From Aestuariivita sp. (GTDB lineage: Bacteria; Pseudomonadota; Alphaproteobacteria; Rhodobacterales; Rhodobacteraceae), in assembly GCA_018401465.1 (NCBI GenBank), contig JAGYKE010000005.1, forward strand, positions 868,001 to 932,000: a stretch of DNA of 64,000 nucleotides. The letters run 5' to 3'. Numbering within the stretch: the first letter of the stretch is position 1; each line of letters opens with the position of its first letter. This document shows positions 8,530 through 17,838 of this stretch, one piece after another. The translations under genes and the position numbers were made by a program. The notes under the pieces were generated by a model that was given only the letters and a program-made list of their open reading frames with translations, was not told the origin of the DNA and made no database searches.

Positions 8530-10272
8530 ATGCGCGACAGGGATCATGTACGGGAAATAGACCGCGTTCTGAACGGCGAAGAAACCGGGCGGGACAGGCT
8601 TGTCAGCGACAGCTGGCGACGCTGCGTCGAAACCTATGGCATGGACCCGACCCGCCCCGATCCGGCCCATATCGTCTCCGAGGCGCAACTGCGAGAACAT
8701 CGCGAGCAATCAGAACGTCTGATCGCCATTGCGCGATCGGGGCTGCAAAATCTGTTTCGGCAGGTGGCGGGGCAGAACTATGTGCTTCTGCTGGCCGACG
8801 CCAAAGGGGTCTGCGTCGATTTCTTCGGCGATCCTCGCTTCGAGGACGAGTTGCGGCAGGCGGGACTCTACCTCGGCTCAGACTGGTCCGAAGACCGCGC
8901 AGGGACCTGTGGCGTCGGTTCCTGCCTTTTCACCGGCGAAGCGATCACGATCCACCAAGGCGATCATTTCGGACTGGCGCATACACCGCTGTCCTGCACC
9001 TCGGCGCCGATCTTCGACACCTGCGGGCAGTTGACGGCGGTGCTCGACATTTCGCTTCTGCGCTCACCCAGCCCGAAATCCAGCCAGAACCTGGCCCTGT
9101 CACTGGTTACTGCATCGGCACGAAGGGTCGAGATGGCAAATCTCATGGCCGGCAGCCGCCGCGACTGGGTGCTGCGCTTTTCCACCTCGCCGGAGTTCCT
9201 TGATGTCGATCCCGAAGCAGCGGTCGCGCTTGATGGGTCGGGCCGGATCATCGGCATGACGAAAGGGGCCGAGCACTTAGCCCTTGACCGCTCTGGGCCC
9301 CTGATCGGGCGCAACATCGGTGACCTCTTGGAGGTATCGGTCGATGACCTGCCCGACCTGATGCGCGGGCGGCCCACCGAAGACCGCGTACTGCGCCTGA
9401 AGGATGGTCGCGCGCTGTTCGGCCATGCCATCGCGCCCCATGCGGCGCCTGTGCGGTCGCGCGAGCAACCCCGCGCCAACCTCGGTGCGCTGGCCGGCAT
9501 CGCCGGGCCCGACCCCGTGATGGAACCTCTGGTGGAGCGTGCCGCGCGGCTCGCGGCAAGCCGGGTTCCCGTGACGCTGCGGGGGGAAACCGGGTCCGGC
9601 CGGGAATATCTCGCGCGGGCCATCCATGTCTCGGGTCCCGCCGGACGCAGCTTTCACGCAGTGCGCTGCGCCGGGCTGGACGCGGGCGCGATCGACGCCT
9701 TGTCCGAGGCGGCAGCGGGAACGCTTTTCCTGCGAGGTGTCGAAGACCTGACCCCCGGGGCGCAGAATGCCCTGTTGCGCTTGCTCGATGCGCGCGACGA
9801 TCTGCGTGTGATTTCATCGGTCGGCCCGCTCTTCGATGCGGGGACCACCAATATCCGAAGCGATCTGTTCTATCGTCTGTCAGGGGCCGTGCTGACCCTG
9901 CCGTCGCTACGGATGCGCCATGACTTCGAATGGCTACTGGAGCGACTGTTCCGCCGGCGTGCGCGCGATGACATGCGTTTGACGCCTGCCGCGCGGATCG
10001 AACTTGCAGGGCGCAGTTGGCCCGGCAACATCCGCGAACTTGCCCATGCGCTCGACGCCGCCATCGCAATGGCCGACGGGACAGTGATCGATGTGCCTGA
10101 CCTGCCGCCCGCCACGGATGCGTCTGGCCAGGACCTTGCGCCCACGGAAGACTTCGAGGCGCTGCTTGCCGCCTGCCACTGGAACATGTCGCAGGTCGCC
10201 CGGCGGCTGGGCGTGAACCGGTCAACGGTTTTGCGGCGCGTGCGAAAGGCCGGGCTGTCGCCGCCGCACTAG
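8530..10272 (+). CDS. AcoR-like Fis-type activator with degenerate AAA+ domain (no GAFTGA)
   Basis: The protein has 580 residues from the ATG at 8530, which has GGGGGAGG just upstream. Order of domains: a GAF-type sensor (about residues 60-190, with DRAGTCGVGSCLFTGEAI as in AcoR-type regulators), a linker, an AAA+ ATPase domain (about 335-530) and a Fis-type HTH (WNMSQVARRLGVNRSTVLRRV, about 555-575). The AAA+ part is odd. Walker A reads GETGSGREYL with Arg in place of the invariant Lys, and the segment that should carry GAFTGA, the sigma-54 contact loop, is missing. It therefore probably does not activate sigma-54 promoters by the standard mechanism. It stands directly upstream of the flavin monooxygenase and is likely its regulator. 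Confidence 0.88.
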   Translation: MRDRDHVREIDRVLNGEETGRDRLVSDSWRRCVETYGMDPTRPDPAHIVSEAQLREHREQSERLIAIARSGLQNLFRQVAGQNYVLLLADAKGVCVDFFGDPRFEDELRQAGLYLGSDWSEDRAGTCGVGSCLFTGEAITIHQGDHFGLAHTPLSCTSAPIFDTCGQLTAVLDISLLRSPSPKSSQNLALSLVTASARRVEMANLMAGSRRDWVLRFSTSPEFLDVDPEAAVALDGSGRIIGMTKGAEHLALDRSGPLIGRNIGDLLEVSVDDLPDLMRGRPTEDRVLRLKDGRALFGHAIAPHAAPVRSREQPRANLGALAGIAGPDPVMEPLVERAARLAASRVPVTLRGETGSGREYLARAIHVSGPAGRSFHAVRCAGLDAGAIDALSEAAAGTLFLRGVEDLTPGAQNALLRLLDARDDLRVISSVGPLFDAGTTNIRSDLFYRLSGAVLTLPSLRMRHDFEWLLERLFRRRARDDMRLTPAARIELAGRSWPGNIRELAHALDAAIAMADGTVIDVPDLPPATDASGQDLAPTEDFEALLAACHWNMSQVARRLGVNRSTVLRRVRKAGLSPPH

Positions 10273-10428
10273 ACCCGACGCGGCCTGTTGCGCGATGTTG
10301 CGCGCGCAACAGGGCCGAGCGGTTTTTCCCGTTAGCCCCGGTGATGGGCCGGTTTGCGGTGGCCGGACGCCCCCACCTTCGCCCAGATTTCCTGTTGTGA
10401 TCCAACGAATGATCCGACGGGAGGAAAC

Positions 10429-12228
10429 ATGCTCGATACAAGTACAGCCGACCAGACGCAGGCGTTTCTGGACAGTTTCGGCGCGGCCCTCGAAGCCCGG
10501 GACATCGACGCCGCGACCGGGATGTTCCTTGATGATTGCTACTGGCGCGACCTTGTCACCTTCACCTGGAACATCAGGACGATGGAAGGCAGGCCGCAGA
10601 TTGCCGACATGCTGAAGCACCAGCTTGCCACCACGAAACCTACTGGCTGGAAACTCGCCGAAGGCGAAATTCCCACCGAAGACGGTGGCATCACGACGGC
10701 CTGGATCGAATTCGAGACCGAGGTCGCGCAGGGCTATGGGTTGGTGCGCCTGAAGGACGGCAAGATCTGGACGCTCCTGACCACCATGGTGGAACTCAAG
10801 GGCCATGAGGAACCAAGGGGCGGTCAGCGCCCGCTCGGCGCCAAGCACGGGGCGGGCAAGAACCGCATCTCCTGGCTCGAAGAGCGCCAGAGGGAAGAGG
10901 CTGAGCTTGGCTACGCGACCCAACCCTATTGCGTCATCGTGGGCGGTGGGCAGGGTGGCATCGCGCTCGGGGCTCGCCTCCGGCAGCTAGGCGTGCCGAC
11001 GATCATCGTGGAAAAAAACGACCGTCCCGGCGACAGCTGGCGCAAGCGCTACAAGTCGCTCTGCCTGCATGACCCGGTCTGGTACGACCACCTGCCCTAC
11101 ATCAAGTTCCCCGAGAACTGGCCGGTCTTCAGCCCCAAGGACAAGATCGGCGACTGGCTCGAGATGTACACCAAGGTGATGGAGCTGAACTACTGGACGC
11201 GCACTACTGCCAAATCCGCCAGCTTCGACGAGGCGAAAGGCGAATGGAGCGTCGTGGTCGACCGCGACGGGGAGGAAGTGGTCCTGAAGCCCAAGCAGCT
11301 GGTCATGGCTACGGGCATGTCCGGCAAGGCGCGGATGCCGAACTTTCCGGGCATGGAGACGTTCAAGGGCGATCAGCACCATTCCTCGCAGCATCCCGGC
11401 CCGGATGCCTACAGGGGCAAGAAGGCGATCGTGGTGGGGTCGAACAACTCTGCCCATGACATCTGCGCGGCACTTTGGGAAAACGACGTTGACGTGACGA
11501 TGGTCCAGCGGTCGTCCACCCATATCGTACGCTCGGACACGCTGATGGAGGTCGGTCTCGGCGCGCTGTACTCCGAAGAGGCCGTGGCAAGTGGCGTCAC
11601 CACCGAAAAAGCGGACCTCATCTTCGCCTCGTTACCCTACCGCATCCTGCACGAATTCCAGATCCCGGCCTACGCCGAGATGAAGGAACGTGACAAGGAC
11701 TTCTACGAAGGCCTGGAAAGGGCGGGTTTCTGGCTTGACTGGGGGGATGACGACTCGGGTCTGTTCATGAAGTACCTGCGCCGTGGCTCGGGTTACTACA
11801 TCGACATCGGCGCGAGCCAACTCATCATCGACGGCAAGATCAAGCTCAAGCGCGGCCAGGTCGCCGGGGTCGACGAGACCGGGTTGATCCTTGACGACGG
11901 GACGCATCTGGACGCCGACGTGATCGTCTATGCGACCGGCTATAACTCCATGAATGGCTGGGTCGCCGACCTCATGGGCCAGGAAAAGGCCGACCAGCTG
12001 GGCAAATGCTGGGGCCTCGGGTCGGACACCACCAAGGACCCCGGCCCCTGGGAAGGCGAACAGCGCAACATGTGGAAGCCGACGCAGGTACCCAACCTTT
12101 GGATGCATGGCGGCAACCTGCACCAGTCGCGCCATTATTCGCAGTTCCTCAGCCTGCAAATCGCGGCCCGGATGCACAGCATCGACACGCCGGTCTACGG
12201 CCTGCAGGAGGTGCATCACCTGTCGTGA
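10429..12228 (+). CDS. FAD-dependent monooxygenase with N-terminal NTF2/SnoaL-like domain
   Basis: The protein has 599 residues from the ATG at 10429, preceded by GGGAGGAAAC. Residues 1-125 form an NTF2-like (SnoaL-type) cone domain. Residues 160-590 are a class B flavoprotein monooxygenase with an FAD-binding VIVGGGQGGIALGARL, an FMO-type motif FKGDQHHSSQH and an NADPH-binding VVGSNNSAHDICAAL. Late in the chain comes the ATGYN motif of the family. Such enzymes hydroxylate, N-oxidise or Baeyer-Villiger-oxidise organic compounds with NADPH and O2. The substrate is unknown. The activator gene immediately upstream suggests inducible expression. Confidence 0.9.
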   Translation: MLDTSTADQTQAFLDSFGAALEARDIDAATGMFLDDCYWRDLVTFTWNIRTMEGRPQIADMLKHQLATTKPTGWKLAEGEIPTEDGGITTAWIEFETEVAQGYGLVRLKDGKIWTLLTTMVELKGHEEPRGGQRPLGAKHGAGKNRISWLEERQREEAELGYATQPYCVIVGGGQGGIALGARLRQLGVPTIIVEKNDRPGDSWRKRYKSLCLHDPVWYDHLPYIKFPENWPVFSPKDKIGDWLEMYTKVMELNYWTRTTAKSASFDEAKGEWSVVVDRDGEEVVLKPKQLVMATGMSGKARMPNFPGMETFKGDQHHSSQHPGPDAYRGKKAIVVGSNNSAHDICAALWENDVDVTMVQRSSTHIVRSDTLMEVGLGALYSEEAVASGVTTEKADLIFASLPYRILHEFQIPAYAEMKERDKDFYEGLERAGFWLDWGDDDSGLFMKYLRRGSGYYIDIGASQLIIDGKIKLKRGQVAGVDETGLILDDGTHLDADVIVYATGYNSMNGWVADLMGQEKADQLGKCWGLGSDTTKDPGPWEGEQRNMWKPTQVPNLWMHGGNLHQSRHYSQFLSLQIAARMHSIDTPVYGLQEVHHLS

Positions 12229-12237
12229 CCGCAGCGT

Positions 12238-12265
12238 GCACGCCCCGGGCCTGTCCGGGGTGTGC
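12238..12265 (+). terminator. strong hairpin after the monooxygenase gene
   Basis: GCACGCCCCGG (12238-12248) pairs with CCGGGGTGTGC (12255-12265) around a six-base loop. It begins 10 bases after the monooxygenase stop codon. There is no T-tract behind it, so it may be a weak terminator or an mRNA-stabilising hairpin. Confidence 0.5.
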
Positions 12266-12489
12266 AGCCTTGTGAAACCTCAGGTTCCGACTGCCCAAAC
12301 CTTTGAGAGAAGGCCTGGAGGCTCGGGATAGGTGTGCTCGGCTCCCCGCAATCTGGACCGATTGAAGCTAGAGTTTTCGGCTGAGCTTTCCTGGCTGAGA
12401 GAGGAGCTGAAATGCTGCCGCCGTGGAGGATGGCTCAACCGACCGCCTTTCATTCTTTTAGAAGGCTTTGGAAGCAGACGTAGATATTT

Positions 12490-13953
12490 TCAACACGGGT
12501 AATGCCCAGGCAAAAGGCATGATGCGCCGATGCAGGTGTCTACTGTCAAATACGCTCGTGCCGAGCCGAAGTCGGGCCAGATTAGCCCTTGGTCCGCAAC
12601 CGGATCGCCGCTTCTTACGAAAGCGCCTAAAGCGCCACCAAACAGTCGGGCGAGCCCTTGTAGTTCCTCCTGATCCGCACCTGACAACATTGGAGCATCC
12701 GCCCAAGTCATTAGGTTGCCAAAGACGAAAGGTAGCTCGATGCAATGGCAAGCGCCAATCTCTGCGATCGGAGACTGCCACGCGAACACGTAGGCCCAAA
12801 CGTGGCCGCCGGCAGCCGCGAGCGCTTCGACATAATCGAACGTCCCGAATACGAACCGAGTACGCGAGCCGTGATCGATCAGTACCGCTGCGTCGCTGGC
12901 GGGAATGCGCCGGGCCCGTGCGCGCGCCAGTTCCGCATCCGCCCGCGGCCCGTATCGTTCGGCAAACCGAGGCTCGATCAGCATGCTTGCTTGTGCATGG
13001 AACGCCTCGTCCTTGTAGTGAAAGGCCGCGTGTTCCTCGCGGGTAACTCCGGTAATCATAGGGCACCAAACGGCACGTTTAGCGGCATCTGAGGCAGCGG
13101 GGTCGACACGTAGGAAATCCCCGTCCAAACTGGGCCGAAAGGGCGGTGCCACTTCGTCAGGTGCACGGTTCAACCCTCGGAGCATCATAGCTTGCGCCCC
13201 GAGGATCGCCGAGACGGGGGCGGTACTCGGGTCCGCACGCAGCGCCGCTAGAAAAGTTTTTCCGACATCGTTGCTTGCCGCTGACGGTTCCAAGACAAGC
13301 CCCATTGGCGAACTCATCAGGACCGCCCGGTCAAATAGCGCGGAGGCATCGTTGCGCGTCAACAGCGCCTGGATCGAGTAGGCTCCGGCTGACTGACCGC
13401 TTACGGCAATATTTCCCGCATCCCCACCGAAAGCGGCAATATTTGCACGGATGAACCGCAACGCAATCTCTTGGTCCATCAGCCCGAGATTGGCAGGCGC
13501 GATTCCTTCGATTGGTAGGAAGCCCAGAACGCCGAGCCGATAGCTGATATTCACCACGACGATCCCCTCACGCTCCGCAAGAGCTGCGCCGTCGTAGCAG
13601 CTCATCCCGCCCCCACCCGTCATAAACGCGCCGCCGTGGATGAAGACCAGAACCGGCAGCGGCTCGCTGCGCACGTTTGGCACCCAGATATCCAGATGCA
13701 GACAATCCTCGTCTTGATCGGCGGGATAGTCGCCCATCACCTTGGCCAGCCGCGAAGGCAATTGCGGCGGCACCGGTGAGTGGCCCGTGCTGCAATCGAG
13801 CGTGCCTTGCCAGGGCGCGATTGGTTCGGGCACCGCGAAGCGGCGCACGCCGGTTGGTGACTCGGCATATCTCAACCGTGCGATACGCGTGACAGCCCCA
13901 AGATCGCTGCCGCGAACCGTGCCGTTTTTGGTCTCAAACACAGGCTGGGACAT
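12490..13953 (-). CDS. type-B carboxylesterase
   Basis: The protein has 487 residues, typical for the family, with an alpha/beta-hydrolase fold. The oxyanion-hole segment is VFIHGGAF, and the nucleophile elbow is SGQSAGA near residue 187. A Glu in GVTREEH is a candidate acid, and the late CHCIELPFVF carries the candidate catalytic His. There is no clear signal peptide, so it is probably cytoplasmic. It hydrolyses carboxylic esters; the substrate is unknown. It is divergent from the LysR gene at 14057, which probably regulates it. The strand-opposed frames over this interval are shadows. Confidence 0.9.
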   Translation of the reverse strand: MSQPVFETKNGTVRGSDLGAVTRIARLRYAESPTGVRRFAVPEPIAPWQGTLDCSTGHSPVPPQLPSRLAKVMGDYPADQDEDCLHLDIWVPNVRSEPLPVLVFIHGGAFMTGGGGMSCYDGAALAEREGIVVVNISYRLGVLGFLPIEGIAPANLGLMDQEIALRFIRANIAAFGGDAGNIAVSGQSAGAYSIQALLTRNDASALFDRAVLMSSPMGLVLEPSAASNDVGKTFLAALRADPSTAPVSAILGAQAMMLRGLNRAPDEVAPPFRPSLDGDFLRVDPAASDAAKRAVWCPMITGVTREEHAAFHYKDEAFHAQASMLIEPRFAERYGPRADAELARARARRIPASDAAVLIDHGSRTRFVFGTFDYVEALAAAGGHVWAYVFAWQSPIAEIGACHCIELPFVFGNLMTWADAPMLSGADQEELQGLARLFGGALGAFVRSGDPVADQGLIWPDFGSARAYLTVDTCIGASCLLPGHYPC

Positions 13954-13971
13954 TGACCCGCTTCCTTTACC

Positions 13972-13997
13972 GTTGTGTTACGAGCCAATTTAACAAC
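13972..13997. promoter_or_regulatory. imperfect inverted repeat between esterase and LysR genes
   Basis: GTTGTGTTA (13972-13980) faces TAACAAC (13991-13997) in the 103-base gap between the divergent carboxylesterase and LysR start codons. AT-rich dyads in this position are typical LTTR binding sites. Assignment to the adjacent regulator is inference. Confidence 0.4.
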
Positions 13998-14056
13998 ATA
14001 ATGCACCTAACCTCAGACCAATTTTGAGAGTTCAGCGTTCCAAAAACGGGTCACTT

Positions 14057-15007
14057 ATGCGCAGTCTCGATGATCTCTTTCTTTTCAGAAAAGTTGTCGA
14101 TCTCGGTGGTGTTTCGGCCGCATCGCGGGAACTGCGCATTCCGAAGTCTACGGTGACACGACGAATCGCACTGTTGGAGTCACGGCTCGGATCACCGCTT
14201 TTCCATCGTAGCGCGCTAGGGCTTACCCTCACCAATTTCGGGCAGGAGTGTCATCAGCGATCGGCCCCGCTGGCCGAAGACGCCGACAGAATCTTCGAAT
14301 TTTTGGACCGTCGCCGTGAAGAACCGAACGGCTTTTTGCACATCATCTATCCTGCCACCATCGGCACCGCGCTGATCGAGCCGCTCGCCGCCGATTTCGC
14401 GCTGCTACAGCCCCAGATCCAGCTGCATCTGGAGGCTTCTACGGAACTGATCGACCCGCGCAGCATTTCCGCTGATCTGGTCTTTCATTTCGCGTTCAAC
14501 CCGCTGCCGGATGCAGATTTCATTGCGCGCAAACTGTATGAGAACCCCTTCGTTCTGGTGGCGCATCCCACCATTCTGAAGGGTCGCCGGTTCCCTGAAG
14601 AACCCCAAGCTTTGCGGGGCTTGCCCTGCCTCGGGTTCGGGCCAAAATCATCAAATTGGAACTGGCGGTTGAAGAAGAAAGACCAGCACTACACTCATAG
14701 CTTCGAGCCGGCGCTCAGCACTTTCCAACTGTCGGCGCTGGTGACGGCTGTGCGCCATTCAGCAGGCATAGCATCTGCCCCATTGAGTGTCGTCGGCAAG
14801 GAGATTTCCGATGGTACGCTGCTGCGCGTTTTGCCAGAATGGACCCCATTGGCAGCGGTGCTGTATGCAATTTATCCCAGCCGGCGCAGTCTGACCGCGG
14901 CTGCCTGGCGGTTCTTGGAAGTGGTCCAGAAACACTTCCGAACGCCGCATTCGCCGATGACCCCGTACCCGCCTTATGTCCCAGTCCGGAGCAACACCCA
15001 AATCTGA
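14057..15007 (+). CDS. LysR-family transcriptional regulator
   Basis: The protein has 316 residues from the ATG at 14057 (MRSLDDLFLFRKVVDLGG). The HTH lies at about residues 15-45 (VSAASRELRIPKSTVTRRIALLE), and a substrate-binding domain follows. The SxxTRRI pattern resembles the LTTR subgroup that includes AaeR and DsdC-like regulators acting on single-gene neighbours. It is divergent from the carboxylesterase, and its end lies 157 bases before the ABC transporter operon, so it could act on either side. Confidence 0.88.
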   Translation: MRSLDDLFLFRKVVDLGGVSAASRELRIPKSTVTRRIALLESRLGSPLFHRSALGLTLTNFGQECHQRSAPLAEDADRIFEFLDRRREEPNGFLHIIYPATIGTALIEPLAADFALLQPQIQLHLEASTELIDPRSISADLVFHFAFNPLPDADFIARKLYENPFVLVAHPTILKGRRFPEEPQALRGLPCLGFGPKSSNWNWRLKKKDQHYTHSFEPALSTFQLSALVTAVRHSAGIASAPLSVVGKEISDGTLLRVLPEWTPLAAVLYAIYPSRRSLTAAAWRFLEVVQKHFRTPHSPMTPYPPYVPVRSNTQI

Positions 15008-15164
15008 GCCGGCGAACTATGACGGAATTTTCTGTTCACACAAGAAATTTTTTCTGAGCCTTGCTACAGACACACCTCCAGATGTTTACCTTGGGGCAAT
15101 GTTAAGTTGACCCTAACACGGCGCACTGACAGCCTAGAGCAAAGGCCGGTTTGGAGACTTCACG

Positions 15165-15947
15165 ATGAAGCAACGCGCCATCTCCCTGTCCAAGGTCACA
15201 TTGAAGTTGGGCGGCAGCGAAATTTACCGCGACGTTTCATTCGATGTCGCTGAGGGTGAATTCGTTTGTCTTCTTGGCCCTTCAGGATGCGGAAAATCCA
15301 CTGCATTGCGCCTCATTGGGGACTTGCTACCGGTACAGGGTGGAACCGTCCAGGTAGAAGGCCTAAGCCCTGCCGAAGGATGGGAGCGTACCGCTTTTGT
15401 CTTCCAGTCACCCCGGCTGCTGCCGTGGAAAACAGCGCTGGAGAATGCAGCCTTCGGCCTCGCAATGCGCCACCCCGAGATCGAACCCGCCGACCGGCTT
15501 GCACGCGCACAGCGCGAGCTGGATCATGTCGGGCTGGGCGATGACGGCCACAAAATGCCAGCCATGCTGTCGGGAGGCGAGCGCCAGCGCGTCTCGATCG
15601 CACGCGCGCTCGCGCTCGATCCGCACATCATTCTCATGGATGAACCCTTTTCGGCGCTGGATCACACAACGCGGACGCGTTTGCGCCAGCAGATCGTGGA
15701 CCTCTGGGAGCAAACCGGCAAGACCGTACTTTTCGTGACGCACGATATCGACGAGGCGCTTTTTCTCGCTGACCGCATCGTGGTCCTGTCTAACAAGCCT
15801 ACGCGGGTCGAGGACATCGTGACCGTCTCGGCACCCCGACCCCGAGACGCCGACGCCAGCCCCGAATTGGATAGGCTCCGACAACGGCTGATTAATATTT
15901 TCGAAACTCTCGAAGGAAGGGAGGCAGCGGGGGCCCTTGCCATATAG
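15165..15947 (+). CDS. ABC transporter ATP-binding protein (SsuB/TauB-like)
   Basis: The protein has 260 residues. Walker A is LGPSGCGKST, the signature is LSGGERQRVSIARAL, Walker B is ILMDEPFSALD, and the switch His follows in FVTHDIDEALFLADR. It is of the nitrate/sulfonate/taurine/riboflavin-precursor uptake type. It is the first gene of a five-gene run with a solute-binding protein, two permeases and an amidohydrolase. It energises import; the substrate is not identified. Confidence 0.92.
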   Translation: MKQRAISLSKVTLKLGGSEIYRDVSFDVAEGEFVCLLGPSGCGKSTALRLIGDLLPVQGGTVQVEGLSPAEGWERTAFVFQSPRLLPWKTALENAAFGLAMRHPEIEPADRLARAQRELDHVGLGDDGHKMPAMLSGGERQRVSIARALALDPHIILMDEPFSALDHTTRTRLRQQIVDLWEQTGKTVLFVTHDIDEALFLADRIVVLSNKPTRVEDIVTVSAPRPRDADASPELDRLRQRLINIFETLEGREAAGALAI

Positions 15948-16030
15948 CTCTGCAATGCAACGGGATTTCGGTGCACCTAGGACCGACAAATTACTTGACG
16001 ACCAACCAAGCCAATCAACGGGGAAAACCA

Positions 16031-17011
16031 ATGAAGATATTCAAACCGATCATCGTGGCGGCGGCTACCGCAATAGGGCTGTCCGGCGCAGCAGCCGCCA
16101 AGGATACTGTGACTTTCGCGCACCTCGCGGACCCGTCCATCGAGGCAGCCATGTGGGCGATCAACAACGGCAAGGTCACCTCCGACATAATCAAGGTCGA
16201 AGCCACCGCGCTGGAAATTCCTGCGCTGATCCAGGCCACGGCTGGGCGCAACTTCGACGTGGTGATGACCGCGGGCATGGCAATACCTCGCGCCGTGGAA
16301 CGGGGCCTGCCGCTGCGGATCATTGCCGCCGGATTGCGCTCCAGCGAAGTTGGCGAGGGATCGGCTATCTGGGTCCCCAAGGACAGCGACATCAAGACTA
16401 TAGATGATCTCAAGGGCAAGAAGCTGGCTGTCTACTCTCTAGGTTCTTCTGGGATCACGCTGATCAGGATCGCCCTATCGGAGTTCTACGGAATCGATGT
16501 ATCCTTGGAGGGTGGAGACATTGATTTCGTCGAAATGCCCCCTCCAGCCATGCCCGCAGCACTCAGCACCGGGCGGGTCGACGCCGCGACACTGATCCAC
16601 GCCCAGGCGTTCAAGGCGACTCAGGACGGGGATTTCGTACCGCTGGTTCAGACCTCGCAGGCGTTTCTGGACTCAACTGGCCTGCAGATGGTCTCTGCAG
16701 TGTTGGCAGGTTACGCAGAAAAACTTGAGGAGAATCCCGCGAATTACAGTGAGTTCCTCCGCATGGTTCAAGACAGCAGGGCCTACGCGCTTGCCAATCC
16801 CGAAGAAGTTTTCGGCGCAGTAGGCAGGGAGTTCGACGTCGACCCAGCCTTCTTCGATACGTGGTTCAACACCTACTCCGATTTTCCGGCCACGTTCATC
16901 CCCCAGGACCGCGAGGCGCTTGTCTTCCTGTGGGAAAAGGCCATCAAGATCGGCGCGCTGGAGAGCCATCCGCCTCTGGAGGAAATGACCTGGCAGCCGG
17001 AGAACAATTGA
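16031..17011 (+). CDS. ABC transporter substrate-binding protein (SsuA/NMT1-like)
   Basis: The protein has 326 residues from the ATG at 16031 with a signal peptide (MKIFKPIIVAAATAIGLSG, cleaved near AAAAK). The body follows the SsuA/ThiY pattern: FAHLADPSIEAAMWAINNG, then DDLKGKKLAVYSLGS, then a helix-rich C-terminus. Its stop shares one base with the start of the first permease (TGATG). It should bind the transported compound in the periplasm. Which compound cannot be read from the sequence. Confidence 0.9.
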   Translation: MKIFKPIIVAAATAIGLSGAAAAKDTVTFAHLADPSIEAAMWAINNGKVTSDIIKVEATALEIPALIQATAGRNFDVVMTAGMAIPRAVERGLPLRIIAAGLRSSEVGEGSAIWVPKDSDIKTIDDLKGKKLAVYSLGSSGITLIRIALSEFYGIDVSLEGGDIDFVEMPPPAMPAALSTGRVDAATLIHAQAFKATQDGDFVPLVQTSQAFLDSTGLQMVSAVLAGYAEKLEENPANYSEFLRMVQDSRAYALANPEEVFGAVGREFDVDPAFFDTWFNTYSDFPATFIPQDREALVFLWEKAIKIGALESHPPLEEMTWQPENN

Positions 17012-17838
17012 TGGCAAAAGCCAAGGCGGGGCGGGTTTCCGCCCCCCCCACTCCCTCGAGCTCAACCCATCTGACCCCAGCGAGGCATTTTAGCGGGACC
17101 TGGATCGCGCATGTTTTCACCTTGCTGGCATTGATAGCGTGGTGGGCCTATTCGAATATCGTCCCGGCCTACCAGATGCCCGGACCGGGAGCAGTGTTCA
17201 CGCGGATGGTGGACTTCGTCACCACGCCTTTCCTGCTGTCGCAGCTTTGGGTTTCGATCTACCACATAACGGTGGCCATCGCGGTCGCTTTCGTGGTCGG
17301 CTCCGCACTGGCCTTCACCGCCCGCTTCGTGCCGGTCACACGGATGCTGATTGACACGGTCCTCACGCCCTTTCTCAATGCCTTCGCCGCGATCGGATGG
17401 CTGTTCCTGGCGCTTTTGTGGTTCGGGCTGAACCACACCACGGTGATTTTCGCCGTGACCATGATCTTGATTCCGCTGACCGCGATCAACGTGCGCGCAG
17501 GCTTGCAGGAACTCGACGCGGATACGATGGAAATGGGGCTCAGCTTTACCCGGTCTGTGTGGCGAAGGTTCGCCTGGATCGTAGTACCGCTGCTGGTACC
17601 CTATTTCTTCGCCGCCCTCCGGATCAGTTTCGGCGTCTCATGGAAGGTCGTGCTGACCGCCGAGCTCTTCGGTGGAAATGCGGGGCTGGGCTACCTGCTC
17701 AACGTCGCGCGGCAGGAGTTCGATACCGAAACAATCTTTGCTATCATCGCCTTCATCCTGGTGTTCGTGGTGATCTGCGAACAGCTGTTGTTCCGGCCCG
17801 TCCAGCGTCGCCTAGACCGGAGATTCGCCCGTGCATAG
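17011..17838 (+). CDS. ABC transporter permease (SsuC/TauC-like)
   Basis: The protein has 275 residues with about six membrane helices after a Pro/Ser/Thr-rich cytoplasmic N-terminus of 28 residues. The cytoplasmic EAA-like loop reads ELDADTMEMGLSFTRSVW followed by RIVVP-type sequence, the site that contacts the ATPase. It overlaps the solute-binding protein by one base and the second permease by eight bases. Confidence 0.9.
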   Translation: MAKAKAGRVSAPPTPSSSTHLTPARHFSGTWIAHVFTLLALIAWWAYSNIVPAYQMPGPGAVFTRMVDFVTTPFLLSQLWVSIYHITVAIAVAFVVGSALAFTARFVPVTRMLIDTVLTPFLNAFAAIGWLFLALLWFGLNHTTVIFAVTMILIPLTAINVRAGLQELDADTMEMGLSFTRSVWRRFAWIVVPLLVPYFFAALRISFGVSWKVVLTAELFGGNAGLGYLLNVARQEFDTETIFAIIAFILVFVVICEQLLFRPVQRRLDRRFARA

